Source: Pseudomonas coleopterorum (lineage in GTDB: Bacteria; Pseudomonadota; Gammaproteobacteria; Pseudomonadales; Pseudomonadaceae). Taken from it: DNA of 64,000 nucleotides. Made by a program: the position numbers and the translations under genes. The DNA lies in contig NZ_FNTZ01000001.1 of assembly GCF_900105555.1 (NCBI RefSeq), forward strand, positions 992,001-1,056,000. The letters run 5' to 3'. This document shows, piece after piece, positions 55,903-64,000 of the stretch (the stretch's first letter is position 1; the number at the start of each line of letters is the position of its first letter). A model generated the notes under the pieces. That model had not been told where the DNA came from. It made no database searches and saw only the letters and a list, made by a program, of their open reading frames with translations.

Positions 55903-56217
55903 TTATTTGCCCGCGCCGGCGCCGTTGCCGCCACTGTTGCCCGAGCTGCCGTCGCCTTTGGAGGCGCCCATTGGGGTTGGGCCGCCGTCGGTGGTCCCGG
56001 CGTCTGCGCCCTGGCTCATCGAACCGGATTTGCCGTCGATGCCAGTGGCATTGCCGCTGTCAGGGGACTTGTCGGTGCCTGGGATAACCTGGCGGCCCGA
56101 GGGTGCTTCAGGCGTAGCCGTTTGGTTGTTGTCATTGGACGCCGCAATCGCCGCGAACGACGAAGCCGATAGAAGACCGGCCAGAGCCAGCGAGGCGAGC
56201 TTTTTGCTAATCAACAT
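55903..56217 (-). CDS. Small secreted Gly/Ser-rich protein
   Basis: Protein of 104 residues with a clean signal peptide (LASLALAGLLSASSFAAIAA, residues 7-26) and a mature part of low complexity rich in Gly, Ser, Asp, Asn and Thr. No cysteines and no domain; probably disordered periplasmic protein. Function unknown. Confidence 0.72.
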   Translation of the reverse strand: MLISKKLASLALAGLLSASSFAAIAASNDNNQTATPEAPSGRQVIPGTDKSPDSGNATGIDGKSGSMSQGADAGTTDGGPTPMGASKGDGSSGNSGGNGAGAGK

Positions 56218-56320
56218 GGTGCATCTCCGCAGTCAGAGGGGGGTACAAGCATTGGGCCATCGCATGGATCCCAACGTGCCCTCGAGGCGACGAGCGGCAG
56301 ATCGGCCACAGCGCGTTCGC

Positions 56321-56902
56321 TCAGCGATACAGACGATGAAACCCTGGTGGATGGCTTCTGGCGGTATCGATGGAAATGGGCTGGCCCCGCTTGAGCCAGG
56401 CGTCCACGGTCTGGCCAAAGGTGTGATCGCTGCAGTCGCGCAGCAACATCAATGGAATGTGCAGATGCCGCGCCACGGCTCGTGCACTCTCGCGTTCCTG
56501 CTGTTGGAACAGCTCGACTTCGGTGGCGGAGGCGTGGCAGGCCGGTAACCGCTGGAGCACGGTCCCCGGCTCGCACTCCAGCAGCAGGATCGCTCCCAGG
56601 GAAAGGCGCTCGAATGCTGTGAGATCGATGCCCAACGTGCGTGCTCGCTTGCCCATCAAGGCAACGTTGCCTTCCAGCAGCATCGACTTGCCACTGGCGG
56701 CGATGCTGGTCGCTGCCAGTTCCAATGCCTGGCGATTACGGTCGCGGTTGGTCGCGTAGCGGTCATCACTCCATTTCACAGACGCGAGCACCTGCCTGAC
56801 CAAGCCTTTCGCGCTGCCGTGCAACACCCCTCGACGGTGCGCATAGTGCTCGCAATGCCAGGTTTTACCGACCCCATGAATACCGGCTACCAGGATGATC
56901 AT
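56321..56902 (-). CDS. P-loop kinase-like (AAA_33) protein
   Basis: Protein of 193 residues beginning MIILVAGIHGVGKTW, a Walker A (G7-T14). An adenylate-kinase-like layout with an acidic Walker-B-like LLLEGN follows, and CDHTFGQTVDAWLK near the end. No substrate domain is recognised. The ATG is preferred over a TTG six codons upstream. It abuts an AT-rich stretch and shares no strand unit with a recognised partner. Substrate (nucleoside, small molecule or protein) unknown. Confidence 0.7.
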   Translation of the reverse strand: MIILVAGIHGVGKTWHCEHYAHRRGVLHGSAKGLVRQVLASVKWSDDRYATNRDRNRQALELAATSIAASGKSMLLEGNVALMGKRARTLGIDLTAFERLSLGAILLLECEPGTVLQRLPACHASATEVELFQQQERESARAVARHLHIPLMLLRDCSDHTFGQTVDAWLKRGQPISIDTARSHPPGFHRLYR

Positions 56903-57201
56903 GATGGATATCCCTATCAAGTAAGAGGTTATTACTACAAGGGGGCGGTTGCTGAAGCGTCAACAAGGGAATCAGAAATTTCTGATTGAGTTAGAGGATT
57001 TTTCAATTTGCCTTGGCGTAACTTGCTGTTACGGTGGCAAAAGCAGGCGTCAGGCAGGCTCAGAAGTCAGGACGCGGAGGAAGGTAATCTGTACTGGCGA
57101 CTCTGGGCTATCTGCGTATTGTTTAAGTGTGTTGATTAATGTTCGACCTGTGGTGCAGGTACGCCGCCGCACTCCCGGCAGACGACGTACCCTGTCCTGG
57201 G
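56903..57201. other. AT-rich gap with 16-bp palindrome
   Basis: A tract of about 200 bp is clearly poorer in GC than its surroundings and contains the perfect palindrome ATCAGAAATTTCTGAT (56971-56986). No coding region is supported. Frames through it lack coding character. Confidence 0.6.
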
Positions 57202-58641
57202 TCAGACGCCTGCCAGGCTCAAAGAACGCACGTCCCGCCGCGCCAGTATCCAGTAGAACCCGCCACCCAGGAAGCAGCCGGTGAACCAGGCGAAGTTGGC
57301 GATCGGTTTGAACCAGGGCACGAAGGTCACGACGATACCAATCAGCGTGGCCGCCAGCAGCGCTTTGATCGCCACTGGGTTGAAGCCGTTGCTGTACCAG
57401 TAGCGCCCGGTGGGCGAGTCGTCGAACAGTGCTGCCACGTCGATCCGCTGTTGCTTGATGCAGTAGTAGTCCACCAACAGGATTCCGAACAGCGGGCCGA
57501 TGAAGGTTGCCAGCACGTCGAGGGTGTAGTGGATCACTTCGGGGTTGTTGAACAGGTTCCACGGGGTGATGAAGATCGAGGCCACGGCGGCAATCATCCC
57601 GCCGGCACGCCAGCTGATCTTGCTTGGCGCGCAGTTGGCGAAGTCGAAGGCGGGCGAGACGAAGTTGGCGACGATGTTGATGCCGATCGTCGCCGTGACG
57701 AAGGCAAAGGCGCCCAGCAACACCGCAACGTCATTGTCGATGCGCGCCACTGTGGCGATTGGATCGTGGAGCATTTCGCCGAACACCGGCAAGGTCCCCG
57801 ATACGATCACCACCGTGACCAGCGAGAACGCCAGGAAATTCACCGGAAGACCCCAGAAGTTGCCGCGCCGCACGTCAGCCATGGTCCGGCAATAGCGGCT
57901 GAAGTCGCCAAAATTCAACGTGGGGCCGGAAAAGTACGAGACCACCAGAGCCGTCGCCATCACCACCTGGCCGAAGGCTTCCCAGCCGCTCAGGGATTTT
58001 TCCGCGAGAGTGAAGCTGATGTTGCTCCAACCCGCCTTCCAGACGATCCAGCCGGCGAGAATGAACATCGCCGCGTAGACCACCGGCCCGGCCCAGTCGA
58101 TGAAACGCCGGATCGAGTCCATGCCGGTCCAGAACACCGCCGCCTGTACGGCCCACAGGAACAGGAAACCCATCCAGCCCAGGTACGACAGGCCGGCGAA
58201 CTGCACCTGTGCGTAGCTTTCCATGCCAGGAAAGAAACGCAGCACCACGATGATCAGTGCGCTGGACGCCAGGTACGTCTGCACGCCGTACCAGGCGACC
58301 GCGATCAGGCCGCGAATCACCGCCGGAATGTTCGCGCCGAACACGCCGAACGCCAGGCGGCAGATCACCGGGTAGGGCACCGCCGCCTGTTGGCTGGGTT
58401 TGGCGACCAGGTTGGCGATCACCTGAATGATACCGATGCCCACCAGCAGCGCGATCAGCACCTGCCAACTGGCGAGGCCCAGAGCGAACAGGCTGGCAGC
58501 GAATACATAGCCGCCGACGCTGTGCACGTCGCTCATCCAGAAGGCAAAGATGTTGTACCAGTTCCACTTCTGTACTACCGGGCCCAGGTCTTCGTTGTAC
58601 AAGCGAGGGCTGTAGCCCTTGGGTAGGTCGGGATTGTTCAC
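57202..58641 (-). CDS. NCS1-family nucleobase/hydantoin/allantoin permease
   Basis: Cation symporter of 479 residues with twelve TM helices. It begins VNNPDLPKGYSPRLYNEDLGP and carries the NCS1 patterns WNIFAFWMSDVHSVGGY (near residue 30) and GPTLNFGDFSRYC (near residue 230). A GTG with GGAG seven bases before it is preferred over an ATG 13 codons upstream. Divergent from the GntR gene; the racemase downstream of that gene points to hydantoin or allantoin as cargo. Confidence 0.88.
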   Translation of the reverse strand: MNNPDLPKGYSPRLYNEDLGPVVQKWNWYNIFAFWMSDVHSVGGYVFAASLFALGLASWQVLIALLVGIGIIQVIANLVAKPSQQAAVPYPVICRLAFGVFGANIPAVIRGLIAVAWYGVQTYLASSALIIVVLRFFPGMESYAQVQFAGLSYLGWMGFLFLWAVQAAVFWTGMDSIRRFIDWAGPVVYAAMFILAGWIVWKAGWSNISFTLAEKSLSGWEAFGQVVMATALVVSYFSGPTLNFGDFSRYCRTMADVRRGNFWGLPVNFLAFSLVTVVIVSGTLPVFGEMLHDPIATVARIDNDVAVLLGAFAFVTATIGINIVANFVSPAFDFANCAPSKISWRAGGMIAAVASIFITPWNLFNNPEVIHYTLDVLATFIGPLFGILLVDYYCIKQQRIDVAALFDDSPTGRYWYSNGFNPVAIKALLAATLIGIVVTFVPWFKPIANFAWFTGCFLGGGFYWILARRDVRSLSLAGV

Positions 58642-58696
58642 GCACACGCTCCAGGGTCGTGGCCGCTCCGAGCATTGCATACGGGGGTCGGCATTG

Positions 58697-58708
58697 TTGT
58701 ATACGATC
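58697..58708. promoter_or_regulatory. Operator-like site A, permease side
   Basis: TTGTATACGATC contains the palindrome GTATAC. It matches site B near the regulator gene in 11 of 12 positions and lies 56 bp before the permease start. The rest of the 304-bp gap has no gene. Confidence 0.55.
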
Positions 58709-58905
58709 CATGGAGCAGGATGCGTGCCAGAGTGTATGGAAGCGTAAATCCAACGGGTTTACAGTGATTTCGCAGGCGGCGACGCGCCTGCCCGGTGAAC
58801 ATCCTGTGCTGTTTTTGCGCACTTACTCGCTGCCGAGGGCTGTATTGGTGCGGTTTGATGAATGCTGATCTCGGCGTGGGGCAAAGATGGCGAAGACAAT
58901 TCAGT

Positions 58906-58917
58906 TTGTATACGATT
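58906..58917. promoter_or_regulatory. Operator-like site B, regulator side
   Basis: TTGTATACGATT, the twin of site A, lies 29 bp before the GntR start. FCD regulators commonly bind TGTATACA-type sites, so the pair suggests coordinated and self regulation. Confidence 0.55.
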
Positions 58918-58945
58918 GCTCCACGCGTACCCAGGAAACGATTTC

Positions 58946-59659
58946 GTGAATTCTCCCCTTTTTCTTGCCAACAGTTCCGATGGCTCCACCGCCGTCAGTC
59001 GCGATGAACACATTTATCAGGAGATCCTCGACGCCATCGTCGAGCACCGCCTGCAACCGGGCGTGCGCCTTCCCGAAGATGCCCTGGCCGAGGTGTTCAA
59101 CGTCAGCCGCACGGGCATTCGCAAGGCCTTGCAGCGTCTGGCTCTGGAACGTCTGGTCACCCTGCGGGCCAACCGTGGCGCGGAAGTGGCCCATCCCAGC
59201 GCCAAGGAGGCTCAGGATGTGTTCGCCGCCCGGCAACTGATCGAGCCTGCGTTGATGCCGACCGTGGTCGCCCACGCCACGGCCGAACAGTTCAAGCGGC
59301 TGCGCGAGCTCGCCGAGCAGGAGCATCAGGCGCAACATCAGGGGCGGCATAGTCACGCCATTCAGCTCTCGGCGCGGTTTCACGTGCAGCTGTCGGTGGC
59401 CGCCGACAATCAGGTGCTCAGCGAGCAGATCGCCCAGTTGACCACGCGTTCGTCGCTGATCATCGCGGTGTACGGTTCGCGCCATAGCGTCGGTTGCGAT
59501 TGTGGAGAGCACGTCGAGCTGATCGAGCTGCTCGAACGGGGAGAGGGCGCACTCGCGTCGAACTGGATGGCCCGACATCTGGCGAGCATTCGCGCCAGCC
59601 TCCAGCTGGACGCCAAACCCGTGGCCGAGCCCGACTTCAAATCCATCTTCAAACGCTGA
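58946..59659 (+). CDS. GntR-family (FCD) transcription regulator
   Basis: Regulator of 237 residues with a winged HTH ([30 protein letters not shown], about residues 37-66) and an all-helical FCD effector domain with [16 protein letters not shown] and [17 protein letters not shown] carrying the metal-site His residues. A GTG start ([12 protein letters not shown]) lies behind AGGA. 19 bp separate it from the racemase gene and it faces the permease. Confidence 0.88.
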   Translation: MNSPLFLANSSDGSTAVSRDEHIYQEILDAIVEHRLQPGVRLPEDALAEVFNVSRTGIRKALQRLALERLVTLRANRGAEVAHPSAKEAQDVFAARQLIEPALMPTVVAHATAEQFKRLRELAEQEHQAQHQGRHSHAIQLSARFHVQLSVAADNQVLSEQIAQLTTRSSLIIAVYGSRHSVGCDCGEHVELIELLERGEGALASNWMARHLASIRASLQLDAKPVAEPDFKSIFKR

Positions 59660-59678
59660 TCCAGCTGCCGAGCCTTTC

Positions 59679-60413
59679 ATGAAAATCCAGGTCATCAACC
59701 CCAACACCAGCTCGTCCATGACCGCCAGTATCGGCCGCGCCGCCAGTGCCGTCGCCGGTCGCGATACGCAGATCATCGCCTGCTGCCCGCAGGACGGCCC
59801 GGAATCGATCGAAGGTCATTTCGACGAAGCCATCGCTGCGGTCGGCGTGCTGGAAGAAGTGCGCAAAGGCGTGGCCGCCGGTTATGACGCGCACATCATC
59901 GCCTGCTTCGGCGACCCCGGCCTGCTGGCCGCCCGCGAACTGGCCCGCGGCCCGGTGATCGGCATCGCCGAAGCCGCCTTTCATGTTGCCAGCCTGCTGT
60001 GCACCCGCTTCGCCGTGGTCACCACGCTCACCCGTACGCGCATCATCGCCGAACACCTGCTGCGCAACTACGGCATGACCGAGCACTGCACCTCGGTGCG
60101 CTGCGTCGACATCCCCGTGCTGGAGCTTGAAACGCTGAGCGACGAGGTATTGGTCGAGCGCATCGCTGAGCAGGCCCTGCAGGCCCGCGACCAGGAAGGC
60201 GCCGGCGCCATCGTGCTGGGTTGTGGCGGCATGGCCGACCTGCCTGCGCGGGTCAGCGAACGCGTCGGCCTGCCGGTGATCGATGGCGTGGCGGCGGCAG
60301 TCAAATTGGCGCAGGTGCTGGTGGAATTGGGGCTGGGAACGAGCAAGCACGGCGATCTGGCGTATCCGCTGGCTAAGCGCTTCAGTGGGCGGTTCGGGCA
60401 TTTTGGGCAGTGA
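59679..60413 (+). CDS. Hydantoin/allantoin racemase (Asp/Glu racemase superfamily)
   Basis: Protein of 244 residues. The two catalytic cysteines of the family are seen in IACFGDPGL near residue 80 and VLGCGGMADLP near residue 185. The N-terminal MKIQVINPNTSSSM is typical of hydantoin racemases and HpxA. Context with an NCS1 permease and a GntR regulator indicates uptake and racemisation of hydantoins or allantoin; no hydantoinase is in the window. Confidence 0.85.
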   Translation: MKIQVINPNTSSSMTASIGRAASAVAGRDTQIIACCPQDGPESIEGHFDEAIAAVGVLEEVRKGVAAGYDAHIIACFGDPGLLAARELARGPVIGIAEAAFHVASLLCTRFAVVTTLTRTRIIAEHLLRNYGMTEHCTSVRCVDIPVLELETLSDEVLVERIAEQALQARDQEGAGAIVLGCGGMADLPARVSERVGLPVIDGVAAAVKLAQVLVELGLGTSKHGDLAYPLAKRFSGRFGHFGQ

Positions 60414-60567
60414 GAAGGGCCGTGTGATCGGGTCGCGCCGGTTTTACTGGAGAAAATCCTCGGGCCGTGCCGACCGCCATGCACATTGTCCCTGATCCCT
60501 CTACGTCGAAAACGCTGGATGTGTCATAAAAAATTCATATTTCACAGCTGTTTCAGACGTCCCAGAG

Positions 60568-60575
60568 GCCGATAA
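60568..60575 (+). promoter_or_regulatory. Possible sigma-28 (FliA) -10 element
   Basis: Exact GCCGATAA lies 30 bp before the chemoreceptor ATG, as expected for a FliA promoter, but the -35 region matches poorly. A strong AAGGAG follows directly. Confidence 0.35.
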
Positions 60576-60604
60576 GGAGTTTCTCCTCCATGTAGATCCC
60601 TGCA

Positions 60605-62230
60605 ATGAACCTGAGAAACTTCAAGATTGCTCACCGCAGCCTGCTCTGCTTTGGTGTTCTGATTGCACTGACGCTGTGCGTAGGCCTGTTCGGGCTGAGT
60701 CAATTATCGAAAATTCGCGCGCAGGGACTCGCGCTGGAAAACAACAGCATTCCGAGTATTGTCGAGGCGGACAATCTGGCGTTGCAACTGACCCGCATGC
60801 GGGTAGAGGCGTTGCGCCTGCTGGCAATGCCCGATGCCGCCAGTCGCGCCGCCATCGTGAGCAAGCTCAAGGATCTATCGGATATCGTCAACGCAGGTTT
60901 CAAACGCTATGAGCCTTTGCTCAGCAGTGATGAAGAACGTCGACAACTGGAAGCGCTGCGGCAGCACTATGCTGACTATCAGCGCTTGCTCGGCGGGCTT
61001 GCAACGCTGATGTCTGCCGGTCAGATCGATCAGGCACGGTCGGTGGTCAGTGATGAAATGGCACCGCTTGGCGCAAAGATGAACCAGACGACCGAAGCCC
61101 TGCGCAAGATCAATGAAAAGGCGGCCAAGGACGCTGCGGTAGAGTCCGACCTGACCTATTCCCGATCTCAGTTGATTACCGGTATTGCCATCACGCTGGC
61201 GATACTCCTCACCCTGCTCATGGCCTGGCGACTGACCGTGAGCCTGGCCTATCCGATCACTCAAGCCGTGCAAGCCGCTCGAACCATCGCCGAGGGTGAC
61301 CTCACTCAGACACTGGATGCACGCGGAACCGACGAAGCGGCCCAACTGCTTCAGGCGATGCACACGATGCAGGGTAATCTGCGTGAAACCCTGACCCACT
61401 TGGGGCATTCATCGACTCAGCTGGCTTCGTCTGCCGAAGAAATGTCAGCAGTCATGTATGAAAGCGCCCAAGGACTGCAACAGCAGAATACCGAGATCGA
61501 GATGGCGGCCACGGCCGTTACCGAAATGAGCCAGGCAGTAGAGGAGGTTGCCAGCAACGCCGCCTCGACCTCTGCAGAGTCGAGAAAGGCTGCCGAGACA
61601 GCGCTGCAGGGGCAAGCTCAGTTGGGCGCGACATTGGGTGCCATCGAAACCCTGACCGACAATGTTCTGGATGCCAGAGAGCGGGCACAGCATCTGGCCG
61701 ATCAGACCTTGAACATCAGCCAGGTGCTGGACGTCATACGTTCGGTGGCAGAGCAGACCAACCTTCTTGCGCTCAATGCCGCGATCGAGGCAGCACGCGC
61801 CGGTGATGCCGGGCGAGGCTTCGCCGTGGTCGCGGACGAAGTTCGCGCACTAGCCCATCGCACGAGCGAGTCCACCCGGGAAATCGAATCGTTGATAGGT
61901 TCCATCCAGAACGGTACGGCACGCACGGTCGATGCGCTTGAATCCAGCGCGGAGCAAGCCCGCTTCACCCGTACCCAGGCCCAGTCCGCAAACCTTGCAT
62001 TGGCCACGATTGCCCAATCGGTATCGGGTATCGATGACCTCAACATGGTCATCGCCAGCGCAGCAGAAGAGCAGGCTCAGGTGGCACGAGAAGTGGACAG
62101 GAACATCGTGCGAATCCGTGATCTGTCGGTACAGACAGCCACCGGCTCGGAGCAGGCACGGGTGGCGAGTCAGGAGCTGTCCCAGCTCGCAGCGGTGCTG
62201 AACACGCAGGTTCGCCGGTTCCGCGTTTGA
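60605..62230 (+). CDS. Methyl-accepting chemotaxis protein
   Basis: Chemoreceptor of 541 residues with a 4HB_MCP ligand-binding domain. First TM at residues 14-33, periplasmic four-helix bundle to about residue 190, second TM ([20 protein letters not shown]), HAMP domain, and the signalling hairpin with [19 protein letters not shown]. The [16 protein letters not shown] is used. Five codons before it, in the same frame, a better-placed ATG is followed at once by TAG. No ligand can be assigned. Confidence 0.9.
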   Translation: MNLRNFKIAHRSLLCFGVLIALTLCVGLFGLSQLSKIRAQGLALENNSIPSIVEADNLALQLTRMRVEALRLLAMPDAASRAAIVSKLKDLSDIVNAGFKRYEPLLSSDEERRQLEALRQHYADYQRLLGGLATLMSAGQIDQARSVVSDEMAPLGAKMNQTTEALRKINEKAAKDAAVESDLTYSRSQLITGIAITLAILLTLLMAWRLTVSLAYPITQAVQAARTIAEGDLTQTLDARGTDEAAQLLQAMHTMQGNLRETLTHLGHSSTQLASSAEEMSAVMYESAQGLQQQNTEIEMAATAVTEMSQAVEEVASNAASTSAESRKAAETALQGQAQLGATLGAIETLTDNVLDARERAQHLADQTLNISQVLDVIRSVAEQTNLLALNAAIEAARAGDAGRGFAVVADEVRALAHRTSESTREIESLIGSIQNGTARTVDALESSAEQARFTRTQAQSANLALATIAQSVSGIDDLNMVIASAAEEQAQVAREVDRNIVRIRDLSVQTATGSEQARVASQELSQLAAVLNTQVRRFRV

Positions 62231-62346
62231 GACGAAGTCGCCGCGGCGGTCATTGATCATTCACAGGGCAGGCGTGTGATCGATCAAACCGCAGCGTCGA
62301 GGCCCTGAGTTTCAGGGAAACCTATCCCTTCCAGAAAGAGCTGTAT

Positions 62347-62365
62347 CGGGGGCACGCAACCCCCG
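62347..62365. terminator. Weak hairpin after the convergent pair
   Basis: CGGGGG (62347-62352) and CCCCCG (62360-62365) form a short stem between the chemoreceptor and the transketolase gene. No T-run; role uncertain. Confidence 0.35.
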
Positions 62366-62377
62366 ACGATCAAGCCA

Positions 62378-63400
62378 TCACAGCCAGCCTTTGATCCGAG
62401 CGCACACCGCCTGCGTGGAAATCTCGTAACGGTCGTGCAGTGTCGGCAATGCACCGGCGTCGAGAAAGGCGTCGGGCAGGGCAATCTGCCGGAATGCGGG
62501 CGTCACGCCGTTGCGCAGCAGGACAGTCGCCACCGCTTCGCCCAGACCACCGATGATGGAGTGGTTCTCCGCCGAGACTACCAGCCTGCCTGACTTTCGC
62601 GCTTCCGCCAGAATGGTCTGTTCGTCCAGCGGCTTGATGGTCGGTACGTGCAGTACGGCAACATCGATGCCATCGGCCTGAAGTGCCTGGGCAGCCTCCA
62701 AGGCTCGCATGGTCATCAAGCCGGTCGAGATGATCAGCACGTCATTGCCCGTGCGCAGGGTCTTGGCTTTGCCAATCTCGAAGGTGTAGCCATATTCGTC
62801 CAGTACCAGCGGAACGTTGCCGCGCAGCAGACGCATGTACACCGGTCCGTTGTGAGCGGCGATGGCAGGAACGGCCTGCTCGATTTCGAGCGCATCGCAG
62901 GGGTCGACAATCATCAGATTCGGCATCGCGCGGAAGATGGCCAAATCATCGGTGGCTTGATGGCTCGGACCATAGCCGGTCGTCAGCCCCGGCAACCCAC
63001 AGACGATCTTTACGTTGAGATTCTCCTCGGCGATGGCCATGCAGATGAAATCATAGGCTCGGCGCGAGGCGAACACGGCATAGGTCGTTGCGAAGGGAAC
63101 GAAGCCTTCGCGCGCCATGCCTGCAGCGGCACTCATCAACAGCTGTTCAGCCATGCCCATCTGGTAGAACCGATCGGGATGTGCCTGGGCGAAGATATGC
63201 AGGTCGGTGTACTTGGCCAGATCGGCGGACAGGCCAACGATATCCGGCCGCTCTGCAGCCAGGGCCGCCAGTGCATGGCCAAAAGGTGCCGACCGGGTTG
63301 CCTGACCTTCAGAAGCGATCGAGGCGATCATTGCCGAGGTCGTGAGTTTCTTTTTGGCGGCCGCGGGCGCCTGGGCAGTGTCGTTCTTGAAGTCGTTCAT
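62378..63400 (-). CDS. Transketolase, C-terminal subunit
   Basis: Second half of a split transketolase, 340 residues: pyrimidine-binding domain with MGMAEQLLMSAAAGMAREGF, carrying the catalytic Glu in GMAEQ, and LTTGYGPSHQATDDLAIFR, then the C-terminal transketolase domain. The ATG MNDFKNDTAQ overlaps the stop of the N-terminal subunit by four bases. Such split enzymes are often part of sugar or sugar-acid catabolic clusters. Confidence 0.9.
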   Translation of the reverse strand: MNDFKNDTAQAPAAAKKKLTTSAMIASIASEGQATRSAPFGHALAALAAERPDIVGLSADLAKYTDLHIFAQAHPDRFYQMGMAEQLLMSAAAGMAREGFVPFATTYAVFASRRAYDFICMAIAEENLNVKIVCGLPGLTTGYGPSHQATDDLAIFRAMPNLMIVDPCDALEIEQAVPAIAAHNGPVYMRLLRGNVPLVLDEYGYTFEIGKAKTLRTGNDVLIISTGLMTMRALEAAQALQADGIDVAVLHVPTIKPLDEQTILAEARKSGRLVVSAENHSIIGGLGEAVATVLLRNGVTPAFRQIALPDAFLDAGALPTLHDRYEISTQAVCARIKGWL

Positions 63401-64000
63401 ACAGTGTCCCCTTCTTCGAGGTGGTTCAAGGCCAGGTTCCATTCATGCTCATCCACGCGAATGAAGTGGGCCTTCTCCCGGGTTTCCAGGAACGGCACGC
63501 CTCTACCCATTCTGGTATCGCAGATGATCACCCGCGGTTGCGTGCCGCCATGACTGCGCGCGGCATCGAACGCCTTGACCAGCGCGTCCAGATCATTGCC
63601 ATCCACACGCTGGGTGAACCAGCCAAACGCCTGCCAACGGTCAACGATGGGTTCGAAGGCAAGCACTTCGCTGGAGCGGCCATCGGCCTGTTGGTTGTTG
63701 ACGTCCACGATGGCGATCAGATTATCGAGCTTCCAGTGGGAGGCCGACATCACCGCTTCCCAGGTCGACCCTTCGTTCAGTTCACCGTCGGACAGCAGGT
63801 TGTAGACGAACGAATCGGAACCCTTGCGCTTGAGCCCCAGGCACGCGCCCACGGCGATGCCCAGACCTTGGCCCAGCGAGCCGCCGGTGATCTCCATCCC
63901 CGGGGTGTAGGTCGCCATGCCCGACATCGGCAGGCGGCTGTCATCGGAGCCGTAGGTTTCGAGCTCGTCCAGCGGGATGATTTCGGCTTCGATCAGGGCC
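63397..64000 (-). CDS. Transketolase, N-terminal subunit (5' end outside window)
   Basis: Thiamine-diphosphate domain of the split transketolase; at least 201 residues visible and the frame runs through the right edge. The TPP motif reads SDGELNEGSTWE ... VDVNNQQ, and MEITGGSLGQGLGIAVG is the usual glycine-rich stretch. Precedes and is coupled to the C-terminal subunit gene. Confidence 0.92.
   Translation of the reverse strand, partial: ALIEAEIIPLDELETYGSDDSRLPMSGMATYTPGMEITGGSLGQGLGIAVGACLGLKRKGSDSFVYNLLSDGELNEGSTWEAVMSASHWKLDNLIAIVDVNNQQADGRSSEVLAFEPIVDRWQAFGWFTQRVDGNDLDALVKAFDAARSHGGTQPRVIICDTRMGRGVPFLETREKAHFIRVDEHEWNLALNHLEEGDTV

Noticed and set aside
56949..57284. A 111-codon frame in the AT-rich gap
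   Set aside because: It enters the end of the permease gene on the opposite strand, with an Arg-rich C-terminus and no coding bias.
57139..58626. A 495-codon frame antisense to the NCS1 permease
   Set aside because: Shadow frame of a gene with clear NCS1 motifs.

Overview
The window is chromosomal DNA from a Pseudomonas, most likely a member of the P. putida group. The evidence is protein-level similarity that I recognise (MvaT, PcaR/PcaK, TtgABC/TtgR, OlsBA, XenB, SodB), high-GC codon use throughout, and typical Pseudomonas REP repeats of the form TGTGGGAGCGGG...CCCGCGAAG. There are no tRNA or rRNA genes, no insertion sequences, no CRISPR array and no clear prophage. About 60 genes are supported. 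Most are core or common accessory genes.

Layout. 1-12.4 kb: Fe superoxide dismutase; an ArgO-like exporter divergent from its ArgP-type regulator; an SDR-fold protein; a coiled-coil membrane protein; a three-gene unit arsR-MFS-xenB; ACP hydrolase; the ornithine-lipid pair olsB-olsA; a secreted serine hydrolase with a small cysteine-containing partner; and a ClsB-type cardiolipin synthase. 12.4-20.6 kb: exonuclease I, the H-NS-like MvaT, formyl-THF deformylase PurU, an LPG-flippase-like membrane protein, a HerA/YjgR-like ATPase and a Pit phosphate transporter. 20.8-31.8 kb: a complete beta-ketoadipate (protocatechuate branch) cluster pcaR, pcaK, pcaIJF, pcaT, pcaB, pcaD, pcaC and a porin, with PcaR-type operators upstream of pcaR and pcaI. 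32.1-38.8 kb: the TtgABC multidrug RND pump and its divergent repressor TtgR, with the operator readable between them. 38.9-46.3 kb: a DMT exporter, a 14-TM DHA2 efflux protein, an AraC regulator, small enzymes, two small single-TM proteins and an alpha-ketoglutarate-type MFS permease. 46.4-51.8 kb: a MifR/MifS (DctD/DctB-like) two-component system and the periplasmic beta-glucosidase BglX. 52-57 kb: a methyltransferase, a 70-residue LuxR-type HTH solo convergent with a standalone SIR2-fold protein (DUF4917-like), GlpQ, a small secreted Gly/Ser-rich protein and a P-loop kinase-like protein beside an AT-rich gap. 57.2-60.4 kb: a hydantoin/allantoin-type module (NCS1 permease, FCD GntR regulator, racemase) with matching operator-like sites. 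60.6-64 kb: a chemoreceptor and a split (two-subunit) transketolase, the second subunit running off the right edge.

How genes work together. PcaK brings in 4-hydroxybenzoate or protocatechuate, PcaB, PcaC and PcaD convert the ring-cleavage product to beta-ketoadipate, and PcaIJ with PcaF feed succinyl-CoA and acetyl-CoA into the TCA cycle. PcaT handles beta-ketoadipate and the porin supplies outer-membrane entry. The ring-cleavage genes pcaGH are not in this window. A sigma-54-type promoter with paired upstream repeats sits before the dicarboxylate permease, next to the sigma-54 activator that should drive it.

I do not see an obviously new multi-gene system. The most open-ended items are the SIR2-fold/LuxR-solo pair, the two small TM proteins, the P-loop gene in the AT-rich patch, the SDR protein that lacks its catalytic tyrosine, and the chemoreceptor gene preceded by an in-frame ATG-TAG.
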